From the IMG/VR virus record IMGVR_UViG_3300025151_006993, positions 1 to 22,248 of that record: 22,248 nt of DNA. One strand, written 5' to 3'. The position numbers and the translations under genes are program-made. Each line of letters starts with the position of its first letter. Position 1 is the first letter of the stretch. Shown piece after piece: positions 14,488-21,431 of this stretch. The notes under the pieces were generated by a model. It was given only the letters and a program-made list of their open reading frames with translations, ran no database searches and was not told the origin of the DNA. Origin of the DNA: a virus.

Positions 14488-14842
14488 ACTTAGCCTCCAT
14501 CTCTGCTTCAGCCATAGCTTCCCTCGCATCAATAAGGAGATCAGCTATCTGATATTGAGCATCCTCGTATGAGTCAGCGAACAACCACTCATCGGCATCC
14601 TCTTCCATAGCCCAGGCGTAACCGTACCGAATGAATACTTCATAGCCTTCCTTGGCTAAGTATTTGATTGACTCGAACGGGTTCGGACCTGCTTCACCTT
14701 TTCTTTGCCAATGGAGTAACTCTCCGAGGGTCGCAACGATCTCCTCGTCACGTTCATTCATCTGATGGGTAGTCACCCACCAATCAGGTCCAGAAATAAA
14801 ACCAGGCCCATCCTCGGGCGGATCATACCAACTACTCATCAT
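14474..14842 (-). CDS. Acidic Trp-rich hypothetical protein
   Basis: 122 aa from ATG 14842. The adjacent ATG at 14839 is equally possible, with AAGGAG 4-7 nt upstream. It is rich in Trp, Asp and Glu: SWYDPPEDGPGFISGPDWWV at the N terminus, then FIRYGYAWAMEEDADEWLF, and a helical acidic end (AREAMAEAEMEAKYDRD). It overlaps the upstream stop by 11 nt. There are no Cys and no membrane span. Function unknown, probably a soluble early protein. Confidence 0.62.
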   Translation of the reverse strand: MMSSWYDPPEDGPGFISGPDWWVTTHQMNERDEEIVATLGELLHWQRKGEAGPNPFESIKYLAKEGYEVFIRYGYAWAMEEDADEWLFADSYEDAQYQIADLLIDAREAMAEAEMEAKYDRD

Positions 14843-15047
14843 CGAACTCCTTCACTTGAATCAGCGGGCCAGTCTTATGCAGCTTAATCATATTCACTAG
14901 TTCATCGTGTGTATTCTTCCACCCTTCTTTGTTTCCAATTTGATAAGCCATGATAGCAACACGAGCTAAGTCAGACTGACTGCCTCGCATGTCTTTGATG
15001 AGATCATTTAACTCATCCATATCTTTAGGTGTGCGGATTAGTTCCAT
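14832..15047 (-). CDS. Small helical hypothetical protein
   Basis: 71 aa, predicted helical (MDELNDLIKDMRGSQSDLAR, then IMAYQIGNKEGWKNTHDELV) with an acidic C terminus. ATG 15047 overlaps the previous stop (TAATG), with a GGAGAGG site upstream. No motif was recognised. It is part of the tightly coupled string 15737-13774. Confidence 0.6.
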   Translation of the reverse strand: MELIRTPKDMDELNDLIKDMRGSQSDLARVAIMAYQIGNKEGWKNTHDELVNMIKLHKTGPLIQVKEFDDE

Positions 15048-15229
15048 TACAGCACCTCTCCATTTTTAAGGATAACTTTATAGCTAAACTCGTTATGAGT
15101 ACCAGCATCTCGCTCGACTCGAGCAACACACAACACCTCGTCAGGCTTAGCACCACGCAGTTCGCCGATGATCTTCACCGCGCTGCTTTTAATTGCAAGC
15201 TCAGCACTTGATACGTCTAGCTTCCTCAT
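15047..15229 (-). CDS. Small beta-rich hypothetical protein
   Basis: 60 aa. A near-perfect ribosome site, AAAGGAGGTG, precedes ATG 15229. The C-terminal half looks like a beta-hairpin (DEVLCVARVERDAG, FSYKVILKNGEVL). Its start overlaps the stop of the 51-aa gene in an ATGA junction. Family unknown. Confidence 0.6.
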   Translation of the reverse strand: MRKLDVSSAELAIKSSAVKIIGELRGAKPDEVLCVARVERDAGTHNEFSYKVILKNGEVL

Positions 15230-15381
15230 CGCTCACCTCCTTTCACGAGCCGTGCTCGCTCACGCTTGGCAGCGTAACCGCCAGCGTCAAGCTTAGCGAT
15301 TTGTTCTTGGTTCGTGCGCAATGCACGGGCAGCTTGTCGCTGCTCTGCTTCGGCACGCTTGGTGCTCTTGCTCTTCTTCAT
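15226..15381 (-). CDS. 51-aa basic helical protein
   Basis: A short gene of 51 codons, rich in Lys, Arg, Ala and Gln. It opens with MKKSKSTKRAEAEQRQAARA and ends ARLVKGGER, with helical, coiled-coil-like character. ATG 15381 lies three bases after the upstream TGA, with AAGGGA about 9 nt before. Its TGA overlaps the next ATG. This spacing fills what would otherwise be a 150-nt gap in a gapless operon, which supports it. It may bind nucleic acid. Function unknown. Confidence 0.6.
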   Translation of the reverse strand: MKKSKSTKRAEAEQRQAARALRTNQEQIAKLDAGGYAAKRERARLVKGGER

Positions 15382-15383
15382 GC

Positions 15384-15737
15384 TCAGTTCCCTTCATTGC
15401 ATGAGTTTTGTGTGACCGACCAACGTCTTTCCATCATGGCCGGAGTGATAATACTTTCCCATCCATCGTACTCTTCGATTGCAAAGCAACCAACAGGATC
15501 TTCAACCTCAACAACCTCAAGCTCTGATGCCAGGCCGTTCGCCTCGTCACCGAGCTTCTCAACTACAGCGATAAGATGGGGGCATGACCTCGACCCATCA
15601 GTCTTCGTGCCAAGATAGAGGTACTGACCTTTAGCCTCTTCAATCGACAGGCTCCTGCGCTCGGCAAGCATACGCCATGCCTCATCAGACAAACCGAACC
15701 CACCATAACAAACACTGATAACAACTTTGAACTTCAT
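15384..15737 (-). CDS. Conserved-type phage hypothetical protein (CYGGFGLSDEA)
   Basis: 117 aa. The opening KVVISVCYGGFGLSDEA and the later IEEYDGWESI match a pattern I remember from unannotated proteins in many phages and some bacteria: a beta strand, CYGGFxLS, then a C-terminal EYDGxE motif. Known function is lacking. GGAGG is well spaced before ATG 15737. It is the first gene after the hairpin at 15767-15806, so it probably opens the coupled unit down to 13774. The LGDEANGLASELEVVEV segment also fits the family. Confidence in the gene is high, none in its role. Confidence 0.75.
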   Translation of the reverse strand: MKFKVVISVCYGGFGLSDEAWRMLAERRSLSIEEAKGQYLYLGTKTDGSRSCPHLIAVVEKLGDEANGLASELEVVEVEDPVGCFAIEEYDGWESIITPAMMERRWSVTQNSCNEGN

Positions 15738-15766
15738 GCGACCTCCTAATAGACTAAGATAATACT

Positions 15767-15806
15767 GCTCTATCTCTTCCCCCCTAAAGGGGGAAAGATA
15801 TAGAGC
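15767..15806 (-). terminator. Stem-loop after gene 15813-16151
   Basis: A long inverted repeat, GCTCTAT...TTCCCCC paired with GGGGGAA...ATAGAGC, about 17 bp with small mismatches and a short loop. It lies 7 nt past the stop of the coiled-coil gene on the minus strand. No strong T tract follows, so it may act as a partial terminator or RNA-processing hairpin. Confidence 0.6.
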
Positions 15807-15812
15807 TTAAAA

Positions 15813-16151
15813 TTAATAAGGTGATTCAGTATTGGTTCTAGTATCCATATCTTTATCATCAAGTCTCGTACCGCTGAGTATATACAAGTTAGATAAGTCT
15901 AACTCTTTATTCTCTTCAGTGTGTGTACCCGATGGACCAATCAACTCATCGTGAAGATTGGCTATCTCTTCATTGTTGCGATCGAGCCTAGACTTTACAT
16001 CAATAGCAATACGAATAACCTTATTAAGATTAACGATCCTTCGTTCAAGACTATCACGCTCAAGACATAACTTAGTACGCAGTTCAGTCAGGTTTCCAGC
16101 TAACTGATTTGGGTTATCACACAACATCTGAATCAACTCATTAACTCTCAT
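15813..16151 (-). CDS. Coiled-coil hypothetical protein
   Basis: 112 aa. Residues 20-70 form a likely coiled coil (LTELRTKLCLERDSLERRIV, then KSRLDRNNEEIANLHDEL). The remainder is polar and unstructured-looking. AAAGGA lies about 6 nt before ATG 16151. The gene stands alone between two hairpins (16263-16305 upstream, 15767-15806 downstream), so it is probably its own transcription unit. Family unknown. Confidence 0.65.
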   Translation of the reverse strand: MRVNELIQMLCDNPNQLAGNLTELRTKLCLERDSLERRIVNLNKVIRIAIDVKSRLDRNNEEIANLHDELIGPSGTHTEENKELDLSNLYILSGTRLDDKDMDTRTNTESPY

Positions 16152-16235
16152 CTTTTTCCTTTCTCTATCGAGCGGGGTGAGGTGCCCCCGTGCCTTGTGC
16201 CTTGAGGGGGTGCCGGGAGGAGCGAGAGGGAATAG

Positions 16236-16244
16236 TCTATATCA
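16236..16244 (-). promoter_or_regulatory. Possible extended -10 promoter for gene 15813-16151
   Basis: On the minus strand TGATATAGA fits an extended -10 element (TGnTATAnn). It lies just downstream of the intrinsic terminator 16263-16305 and 85 nt before ATG 16151. A -35 match at the right distance is poor (TTCATG). The position is what makes it plausible. Confidence 0.3.
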
Positions 16245-16262
16245 CTTCAATAAAAGGCCATG

Positions 16263-16305
16263 AAAAAAAAAGCCTAGCCAATCGGCAAAGCCGACTGACT
16301 AGACT
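16263..16305 (-). terminator. Intrinsic terminator
   Basis: On the minus strand a 16-bp stem (AGTCTAGTCAGTCGGC, loop TTT, GCCGATTGGCTAGGCT) with three G-U pairs is followed by a run of nine T. It starts 6 nt past the stop of gene 16312-16779. A textbook rho-independent terminator. Confidence 0.92.
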
Positions 16306-16311
16306 CTTCTC

Positions 16312-16779
16312 TTAACGCCACTGCCAATTCTCACGAGTGTTCTCTCGAGAGTACTCCATCAGATCCCCACTAGGAGGAAGCTGATAGTTAGGACCAGGAC
16401 GGTTCTCACTGTACAAACGAATGCACTCATTGCAGAGCATACGCAGTCGTTCGCCACGCTCATAAGACTCACCAGTATCGTAATCATACTTAGTAAAGAT
16501 CTTAACACCAACCCAACGAGCATCAGGTGACTGACAACGCACACAAGTACAGTCGTCATCAATGCCAACTGGAGCACTGTCGTATTGCTCTAGCTGTCGC
16601 TCGTGATTTGGAGCACCACCGAAATCCTTTTCGGTCTTTGCAAACCGAATAAGAAGTTCTTCAGGAAGCTCTTGAGTAACCTTAACTCCCTGCACTACGA
16701 ATGAGTATTCAGTAGTCACAATCTCATGCTTAGGCTGTGACTCCGCAAACAACTCATTGATCTCACTCACTAATTCCAT
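16312..16779 (-). CDS. Zinc-ribbon hypothetical protein
   Basis: 155 aa from ATG 16779, supported by GGGAGA 5-6 nt upstream. The frame stays open to an ATG at 16896, but that 39-aa extension is Gly/Pro/Ser-rich and coincides with a structured GC-rich leader. Two Cys clusters, DCTCVRC (Cys77/79/82) and MLCNEC (Cys116/119), about 35 residues apart suggest a zinc ribbon. The N-terminal 50 residues are mixed helix/strand. It has its own promoter and terminator, unusual for a small phage gene. DNA or protein binding is likely, but no family was recognised. Confidence 0.7.
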   Translation of the reverse strand: MELVSEINELFAESQPKHEIVTTEYSFVVQGVKVTQELPEELLIRFAKTEKDFGGAPNHERQLEQYDSAPVGIDDDCTCVRCQSPDARWVGVKIFTKYDYDTGESYERGERLRMLCNECIRLYSENRPGPNYQLPPSGDLMEYSRENTRENWQWR

Positions 16780-16990
16780 AGCATTCTCCCTAGCTATAGT
16801 TACCAGGGCCGGCCACCGTAGCCCGCCCGAAGAATGAGGGGTGGCTGGCCCCATACCGGCGGAGCCGGCCTGACCGGAGGGAAGGTTCCCTGTCATTTAG
16901 CTGGCAAGTGGAAAGACATTTACTCTCTCCGCAACGTCTCTTCACTGTAAAACGTGTGCGTGTTGAGGCGAAGTGAGGTGATAACGACAG
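16780..16990 (-). other. Structured ~200-nt leader with 8-aa mini-ORF
   Basis: Read on the minus strand, this region between the promoter and ATG 16779 holds a mini-ORF at 16919-16893 (MSFHLPAK) with GGAGAG upstream. Its TGA overlaps ATG 16896, which is in frame with the zinc-ribbon gene. Next comes a GC-rich stem of 11 bp (GGCCGGCCACC at 16807-16817 with GGTGGCTGGCC at 16840-16850), ending 17 nt before the ribosome site. The arrangement could regulate translation or attenuate transcription, or add a 39-aa extension to the protein. Confidence 0.4.
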
Positions 16991-17019
16991 GATATAGGAA
17001 CTCGAACCAGCACTATCAA
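16991..17019 (-). promoter_or_regulatory. Sigma70-type promoter
   Basis: On the minus strand TTGATA (17014-17019) and TATATC (16991-16996) are separated by exactly 17 nt. It lies directly after the terminator 17028-17063 and would drive the zinc-ribbon gene through the long leader. The -35 matches consensus at 5 of 6 positions and the -10 at 4 of 6. Confidence 0.6.
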
Positions 17020-17027
17020 CAGCAACA

Positions 17028-17063
17028 GAAAAAGAAAGGGAGACAGCATTGCTGCTGCCTCCC
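17028..17063 (-). terminator. Intrinsic terminator
   Basis: Minus-strand stem GGGAGGCAGCA, loop GCAA, TGCTGTCTCCC (11 bp, one G-U) followed by TTTCTTTTTCT. It begins 7 nt after the stop of gene 17070-17453. A strong rho-independent terminator. Confidence 0.9.
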
Positions 17064-17069
17064 AATCAA

Positions 17070-17453
17070 TCAAGGTTCTTCGCTGAACCGCTCTAACACG
17101 GACCAAGCCCAGGTAAACCTACCTGGCTTTTCACCGCCAACGACAGGGAGAGCTTTTCCCGTGTCGAGATACTCCTGAATAACATCAGCAGTCTTCATCA
17201 TCCCATTCTCGGGATGATCAAAATACAATTGGTCTTTGTAGACATTAACAATTGCACTATGCGTTGGAGACTCTTTGCAGTCTTCCATACGAACGTAAAA
17301 CCCACCACCGCTTCGATGATTCCTCATCGACACGGGTACATTGTCAGGAACTACTGCTCCTGACTTTGCAGGCCACGACTTCAACTTCTTGAAAGCCGGC
17401 TTACTACTCGATGGTTCAACTCCGAACCCTCCGAACTCTAGATCATCACTCAT
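17070..17453 (-). CDS. Hypothetical protein, first early gene of the minus strand
   Basis: 127 aa. The N terminus is flexible and acidic, then Ser/Pro/Lys-rich (GFGVEPSSSKPAFKKLKSWP). The core (GGGFYVRMEDC, AIVNVYKDQLYFDHPENG, TADVIQEYLDTG) looks like a small alpha/beta domain. AAGGAG lies 5 nt before ATG 17453. It is next to the divergent control region and is closed by a strong terminator, so it is a single-gene unit and probably expressed first. This position is where phages often keep host-takeover or regulatory proteins. No family recognised. Confidence 0.68.
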   Translation of the reverse strand: MSDDLEFGGFGVEPSSSKPAFKKLKSWPAKSGAVVPDNVPVSMRNHRSGGGFYVRMEDCKESPTHSAIVNVYKDQLYFDHPENGMMKTADVIQEYLDTGKALPVVGGEKPGRFTWAWSVLERFSEEP

Positions 17454-17628
17454 GATGACTCCTTCCGTCCCTCTGATTTAACTGGGACATTACTATGGCT
17501 CAGAGGGACTTCATATAATTCACTACTTATTGTGTGGTGATCTTCCTCCAGGGAAACTCGCCCCAGCCTTTTATCTCCTCTTTCCTGCCGAACAATTTTT
17601 CGCTAAAGGGTGACATCTGGAGGTAATG
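17454..17628. promoter_or_regulatory. Divergent control region with perfect inverted repeat
   Basis: A gap of about 175 nt between the minus-strand early genes and the plus-strand packaging genes. It holds a perfect 10-bp inverted repeat, GTCCCTCTGA (17467-17476) and TCAGAGGGAC (17500-17509), with a 23-nt spacer, and an exact TATAAT at 17514-17519 on the plus strand. No good -35 is seen for it. The repeat could be an operator, or a hairpin in the 5' leader of the minus-strand transcript. Confidence 0.5.
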
Positions 17629-18096
17629 ATGGGACGCAAGCGCAAAGACGAGAAGCACACCCCTGTGTTAAACCGTCACTTATTAGAAGGCGCATTCGCT
17701 GAATGCATGAGCCAAGTACTAATGAGCCTGGACCAGTGTCGTCTTCACAAAGAAACAGACATGACGGTTCAGCAGCATGTCCGTGCGTTGTGGGGCATTA
17801 CGATGGATGAGACGGGCGTTCCTGTTCTTCTTACCGAGGGCCGTCACAGCAGCACGCTAGTTAAAAAGCAGGCTCAGTATATCCAGCGTATCAAGTCACT
17901 GCGGTCTACACTGATGGCGCTTGACCCAAACGAGGAAAAGAACCTGGCTCCGATCCTCAAGGCGATCACGATGTGGATTCAGGATGCTCATTTAATCATG
18001 CACGAAGACACGGATCATAAAACCCGTGAGTACCTAGCTAGCAAAGGAGCCCCCAGTGTCGAAGAAGAGGCCAGGGAAGTTATCGGTGTCCAGTGA
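17629..18096 (+). CDS. Hypothetical protein preceding the terminase genes
   Basis: 155 aa from ATG 17629. The adjacent ATG 17626 is only 2 nt from GGAGG, while 17629 is about 5 nt away. Basic N terminus (GRKRKDEKHTPVLNRH), then helices (FAECMSQVLMSLDQCRLHKE and QAQYIQRIKSLRSTLMAL). There is no clear HTH. It overlaps the TerS start by 41 nt. As the first gene of the packaging operon it may assist packaging or be an additional DNA-binding terminase partner. Not recognised. Confidence 0.68.
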   Translation: MGRKRKDEKHTPVLNRHLLEGAFAECMSQVLMSLDQCRLHKETDMTVQQHVRALWGITMDETGVPVLLTEGRHSSTLVKKQAQYIQRIKSLRSTLMALDPNEEKNLAPILKAITMWIQDAHLIMHEDTDHKTREYLASKGAPSVEEEAREVIGVQ

Positions 18097-18730
18097 GGCG
18101 TATGAGCAATACGACCCTGAAGAAGCAATCTCCATTGTCCCGTCTGGCCACGTTCCTGCTGGGAAACGCATTATACAGAAAGAGGCGCATGGTGCGATCA
18201 ACAGCGTGCTTCGTTCAATCATACAGGCCGAATGGGAATCAGGAGAAACGGTTAAGCTCCTATCTCAACGACACAATGTCACGGCTCGAACGATCCACCG
18301 CTGGAAAAACAAGTACAACTGGGAACGATCTGCTGATGGAACAAGTTCTGCTATCCTCGAACATGCTCGGGCCGAGATCCGACGAAAGGTCGAGCAAAGC
18401 AAGGTTGAGGTTACGGCGGCCATAGAAGACGTAGTGGCTCGGCATAAGGCTACGACCGAAACACTAAGTCAGATGTTGTATGAGGCGATGGGCAGGGCCA
18501 GTGCTTATCCTCATAAAGACCCATTCAGGCAGATGTTAATCATTAAGGTGGCGACTGAAGTTTCTAAAAATATCCAAGCGATGGACCGAAAAACGTGGAA
18601 TATTGATGACAGCAAGACTAAGACGACCACCGAAATCTTCGATGTTTTAACTACAATGGAGAGTACAGTTGAGCGTCAGGCTCTTGCGGCGGACAAGTCA
18701 ACTCCTATAAAAGACGGCCATGGAAAATAA
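18056..18730 (+). CDS. terS: Terminase small subunit (TerS)
   Basis: 224 aa starting at GTG 18056, fixed by AAAGGAG six bases upstream. Residues 65-88 form a helix-turn-helix (VKLLSQRHNVTARTIHRWKN) followed by WERS, the usual TerS DNA-binding pattern. Residues 95-185 are a long helical oligomerisation region, and the C-terminal tail is polar. It would recognise the packaging site and recruit TerL. TerL is two genes downstream, with a small membrane-type gene in between. A transposase-like HTH protein is the alternative, but the position beside TerL makes TerS much more likely. Confidence 0.75.
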   Translation: MSKKRPGKLSVSSEAYEQYDPEEAISIVPSGHVPAGKRIIQKEAHGAINSVLRSIIQAEWESGETVKLLSQRHNVTARTIHRWKNKYNWERSADGTSSAILEHARAEIRRKVEQSKVEVTAAIEDVVARHKATTETLSQMLYEAMGRASAYPHKDPFRQMLIIKVATEVSKNIQAMDRKTWNIDDSKTKTTTEIFDVLTTMESTVERQALAADKSTPIKDGHGK

Positions 18731-19049
18731 CCTTCTTGAATTACTTGCCGACTTTGGTGCGCTTGGCCTAGCCAGTGGCGCTATTTTCTGGATGTATCTC
18801 AAGATGAGCCAGCGCATGGATACCATGACGGACAATTTCCAGGACCAACTTAGGGAGCAAGCACAGGGCCATATCGAGCGCGAGACTGCGCTCCGGGACC
18901 GTTATGATAAGGTTATTGCAACCTATAACGACGAGCGTCTTGAGGTCATCAAAGGTATTGGTACTAAGCTTGAGGTCATAGAAAAAGAGCTAGAAGACGT
19001 TGAGGGAAACCTCAAACTGGTTCTTGAGATACTCAATGACGGACGTTAA
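18720..19049 (+). CDS. Membrane-anchored coiled-coil protein (BhlA/UviB holin-like topology)
   Basis: 109 aa. Residues 8-27 are a hydrophobic segment (FGALGLASGAIFWMYLKM) preceded by acidic residues. The remaining 80 residues are a charged coiled coil (DNFQDQLREQAQGHIERETA, then IEKELEDVEGNLKLVLEIL). The layout resembles the BhlA/UviB holin-like family and also Rz-type spanins. It overlaps TerS by 11 nt and TerL by 14 nt, with no strong ribosome site, so it is translationally coupled to the packaging genes. It could be a second holin or a membrane tether. The topology is visible, the role is open. Confidence 0.68.
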   Translation: MENNLLELLADFGALGLASGAIFWMYLKMSQRMDTMTDNFQDQLREQAQGHIERETALRDRYDKVIATYNDERLEVIKGIGTKLEVIEKELEDVEGNLKLVLEILNDGR

Positions 19050-20622
19050 AAATGAAATTTTGCGCTGCGCGCAAAGCTTTGAATACTTCAGTGAGAACCA
19101 CCTGAAGATTATCACGAAGGATTCCGAGCTTAAGCCGCTCAAGTTAAATGCGGCGCAAAAAGATATTATTGCCGGGTTTGATGAAAGCAGTCACTTAATG
19201 CTGCTCAAAGCTCGCCAGCTAGGCAGCACGACGGCGATTGCGGCGTATTTCTTTTGGTACACGCTCTTCAATAAGTACACCCGCACGGCTGTGGTGGCGC
19301 ATACGGACGAAGCGGTGAAGAAGATCTTTGAGATCTACCGCATGTTCTATGACCAACTTCCTCCGTTTCTCAAGCTTGAGACAACCCGTGCTCGAGAAAA
19401 TGAGATTAAGTTTGCTACGGGCAGCAGCATTCGAGTGGGGTCTGCATCCAGTCAGAGCTTTCGTGGTGGCACCTACAATCTAATTCATGCGTCCGAGTAT
19501 GCGTTCTGGAACAACATGGAACAAACCATCGCATCTTTGTTCGGTGCTCGAACAAAGGATGCGAAGGTTGTCTTGGAGTCTACCGCCAACGGGATGAATG
19601 AAGCCTACGATATGTGGAGCAAGGAAGTAGGCTATACAAAAATCTTTCTAAGTTGGAAGATGGATACGAATTATGAGCTACCCGAACCCAAGTTCACTGA
19701 TTCTACCGAGGAAGAGCTTGAGTATGCGTACGAGAACAAGCTTAGTCGTCAGCAATTCAACTGGATGGTTAGCACGTTGCGTACAGCGTGTGCCAACAAT
19801 TGGAACATCTTCAACCAGGAATACCCTGCTAATCCTGAAGATGCCTTCATTGCGACCGGATCGCCGTTTTTTCCTCACCATTACAACGTCAACCACGCCA
19901 AAGATGGGTACATAGAGTACGCCAAGCCTGAAAAGTTTGGTATTTATGTTATGGGTGTGGACACAGCGACGGGTAGTCCTGGTGGTGATTACAGTGCGTT
20001 TATGGTTTTAGACGTTACGAACCGCAAAGAAATTAAAATGGTTGCTAGTTTCTACGAGCGGATTCCTCCAAGCCTGTATTCAAAGCGGGTTCTTAAGACA
20101 GCTAAGTATTATAATGCGCTTCTTGTTATTGAGACCAATAGTTACGGCTTAGGTGTCCAGGAATACGTCCAGCACCAGGGCTATCCCTATGTTTACCGTA
20201 CTTCAAGTTTTGATAAGGTAACGAATCGGTGGCAAAACAAACTAGGTTTTATGACCACATCACGAACGCGGCCACTTCTTTTTACTCGATTGTACGAACA
20301 CATCACTCGAGAGTGGTGTGATGCAAAATGTGACCGATTTAAGATGGAAGCAAACCGTCTTCAGTACAACGGCAGAGGAAAAGTAGAAGCGGCGTCCGGA
20401 CAACATGATGATATGGTTATGGCAACAGGGCTTGCATTAATGGGCCTTGACCAAGTAGATGATATAGAGGAAGAAGTGCAGAAATCTTACAAGCCCCAAG
20501 GTATTGCCGAGGTGCTTCAGTGGGAATTGCATACTGGAAGAATGTGGAGTTCCTCTAAAAACTCGGAGTTTGCTAAGGATAGCGGCGAAGAGATTTTAGG
20601 GGCGATTGGTGATCTCTTATAA
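19036..20622 (+). CDS. terL: Terminase large subunit (TerL)
   Basis: 528 aa from ATG 19036. A longer frame from 19000 lies wholly inside the previous gene. ATPase domain: deviant P-loop LLKARQLGSTT (residues 56-66) with the Lys at the front, Walker B LIHASEYAF (Glu154), motif III ESTANG (181-186), then NQEYPANPEDAFIATG. Nuclease domain (RNase H fold): MGVDTATGSPGGDYSAF (Asp309), VIETNSYG (Glu366) and GQHDDMVMA (Asp458/459). It translocates DNA into the prohead and cuts it. The displaced Lys is common in phage terminases and is not a sign of inactivity. Confidence 0.95.
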   Translation: MTDVKNEILRCAQSFEYFSENHLKIITKDSELKPLKLNAAQKDIIAGFDESSHLMLLKARQLGSTTAIAAYFFWYTLFNKYTRTAVVAHTDEAVKKIFEIYRMFYDQLPPFLKLETTRARENEIKFATGSSIRVGSASSQSFRGGTYNLIHASEYAFWNNMEQTIASLFGARTKDAKVVLESTANGMNEAYDMWSKEVGYTKIFLSWKMDTNYELPEPKFTDSTEEELEYAYENKLSRQQFNWMVSTLRTACANNWNIFNQEYPANPEDAFIATGSPFFPHHYNVNHAKDGYIEYAKPEKFGIYVMGVDTATGSPGGDYSAFMVLDVTNRKEIKMVASFYERIPPSLYSKRVLKTAKYYNALLVIETNSYGLGVQEYVQHQGYPYVYRTSSFDKVTNRWQNKLGFMTTSRTRPLLFTRLYEHITREWCDAKCDRFKMEANRLQYNGRGKVEAASGQHDDMVMATGLALMGLDQVDDIEEEVQKSYKPQGIAEVLQWELHTGRMWSSSKNSEFAKDSGEEILGAIGDLL

Positions 20623-20666
20623 CCACCGGGTCTTGGCACGTTACGCCTCGTAGAAGGAATAAAGAG

Positions 20667-21431
20667 ATGAGTGAAGAGCGGCACGCAGCCATTGTAGCCA
20701 TGTTAGAGGGTAATGAAATCGAAAGCGAAGAAGAGCCTGAAGAGCTTGAAGCGCAGTCTGTAGAAGAGGAATCAGACGCCTCCGATGTTGATGAGCCTGA
20801 AGAGGAAGAGACTCAAGTAGAAGCATCATCTGATGATGATGATGAATACGAGGTCGAAGAAGGGCACCGGGTTCCCTACAACCGATTCAAGCAGATTAAC
20901 GACCAGCGACATGCCCTAAAAAGCCAGCTTGAAGAACGCGAGCGTTTTATTGCTGAGCTTGAAGAGAAGATAAGGGCCAAGAAAAGGCCCGAGCCTTCCT
21001 GGGAAGACAACGACGAGTATGAAGAGGTTTATGATGAACCCAACTCGTTAGAGGACGTGGATGAGATTTCTTATTTGCGAGAGCAAACAAGAGCCATGCA
21101 GGTCAAGTTTGCGACAATGGAGCTTGAAAAAGAAATTGCTGGCGCTCTCGAGCAATACCCTAATGTTCCAGCGGAACATTTGTGGGAAGCTATTGCTCAA
21201 GATGGAACTCAAAGTGCTGTTGCTGTAGCCCAGCAATACAGCACTTGGGTTGCAGGTGTAGAAGAGGCGGCGATTGCTCGCTACCTCGAAGAGCAGGGGG
21301 GGGAAGCGCCTGATGCGCCTCCTCGCCCAAAACGAAAACAAACCGCGAGATCGAACCCTAGCAATGAAGAGTGGCAACCGAAAAACACTAATGAAGCTAG
21401 GGAGGCGATGATCGCATACTTAAGGAGCTAG
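20667..21431 (+). CDS. Capsid scaffold-like protein
   Basis: 254 aa. Residues 15-65 are very acidic, then VPYNRFKQINDQRHALKSQL leads into a coiled coil to about residue 115, as in many phage scaffolding proteins. The C-terminal 40 residues are basic (PPRPKRKQTARSN), fitting the usual capsid-binding tail of scaffolds. AAGGAA lies before ATG 20667. It is directly followed by the major capsid gene, 4 nt apart, the standard scaffold position. There is no protease motif. The assignment is from architecture and position. Confidence 0.78.
   Translation: MSEERHAAIVAMLEGNEIESEEEPEELEAQSVEEESDASDVDEPEEEETQVEASSDDDDEYEVEEGHRVPYNRFKQINDQRHALKSQLEERERFIAELEEKIRAKKRPEPSWEDNDEYEEVYDEPNSLEDVDEISYLREQTRAMQVKFATMELEKEIAGALEQYPNVPAEHLWEAIAQDGTQSAVAVAQQYSTWVAGVEEAAIARYLEEQGGEAPDAPPRPKRKQTARSNPSNEEWQPKNTNEAREAMIAYLRS

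Noticed and set aside
15193-15618. 141-aa plus-strand ORF opposite the small early genes.
   Set aside because: Ser/Leu-rich shadow. The minus strand has a continuous chain of well-sited overlapping genes here.
16181-16214. Stem GGTGCCCCC / GGGGGTGCC with a GTGCCTT direct repeat in the loop, upstream of gene 15813-16151.
   Set aside because: The pairing relies on two G-U pairs that exist only in plus-strand RNA, while the gene is transcribed from the minus strand, so a function is doubtful.
16990-17016. Minus-strand GGTTCGAGTTCC resembling a tRNA T-arm.
   Set aside because: The flanking bases do not form a T stem, and no acceptor or anticodon stem can be drawn, so no tRNA is called.
16790-17065. 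91-aa minus-strand ORF over the leader and terminator region.
   Set aside because: It runs through a strong terminator stem and the promoter, is Ser/Arg-rich without motif, and has no ribosome site.
16785-17505. T7/SP6-like promoter fragments such as ACTATAG followed by GGGAGA upstream of the zinc-ribbon gene, and GACATTACTATGG near 17485.
   Set aside because: The matches are partial, differ from each other, and no phage RNA polymerase gene is in the window. No repeated consensus could be built.
19201-19236. TerL P-loop lacks the usual GK[ST] lysine (ARQLGST).
   Set aside because: Many phage terminases use a deviant P-loop with the basic residue in front (KARQLGxST), and the other motifs are intact, so inactivation is not suggested.
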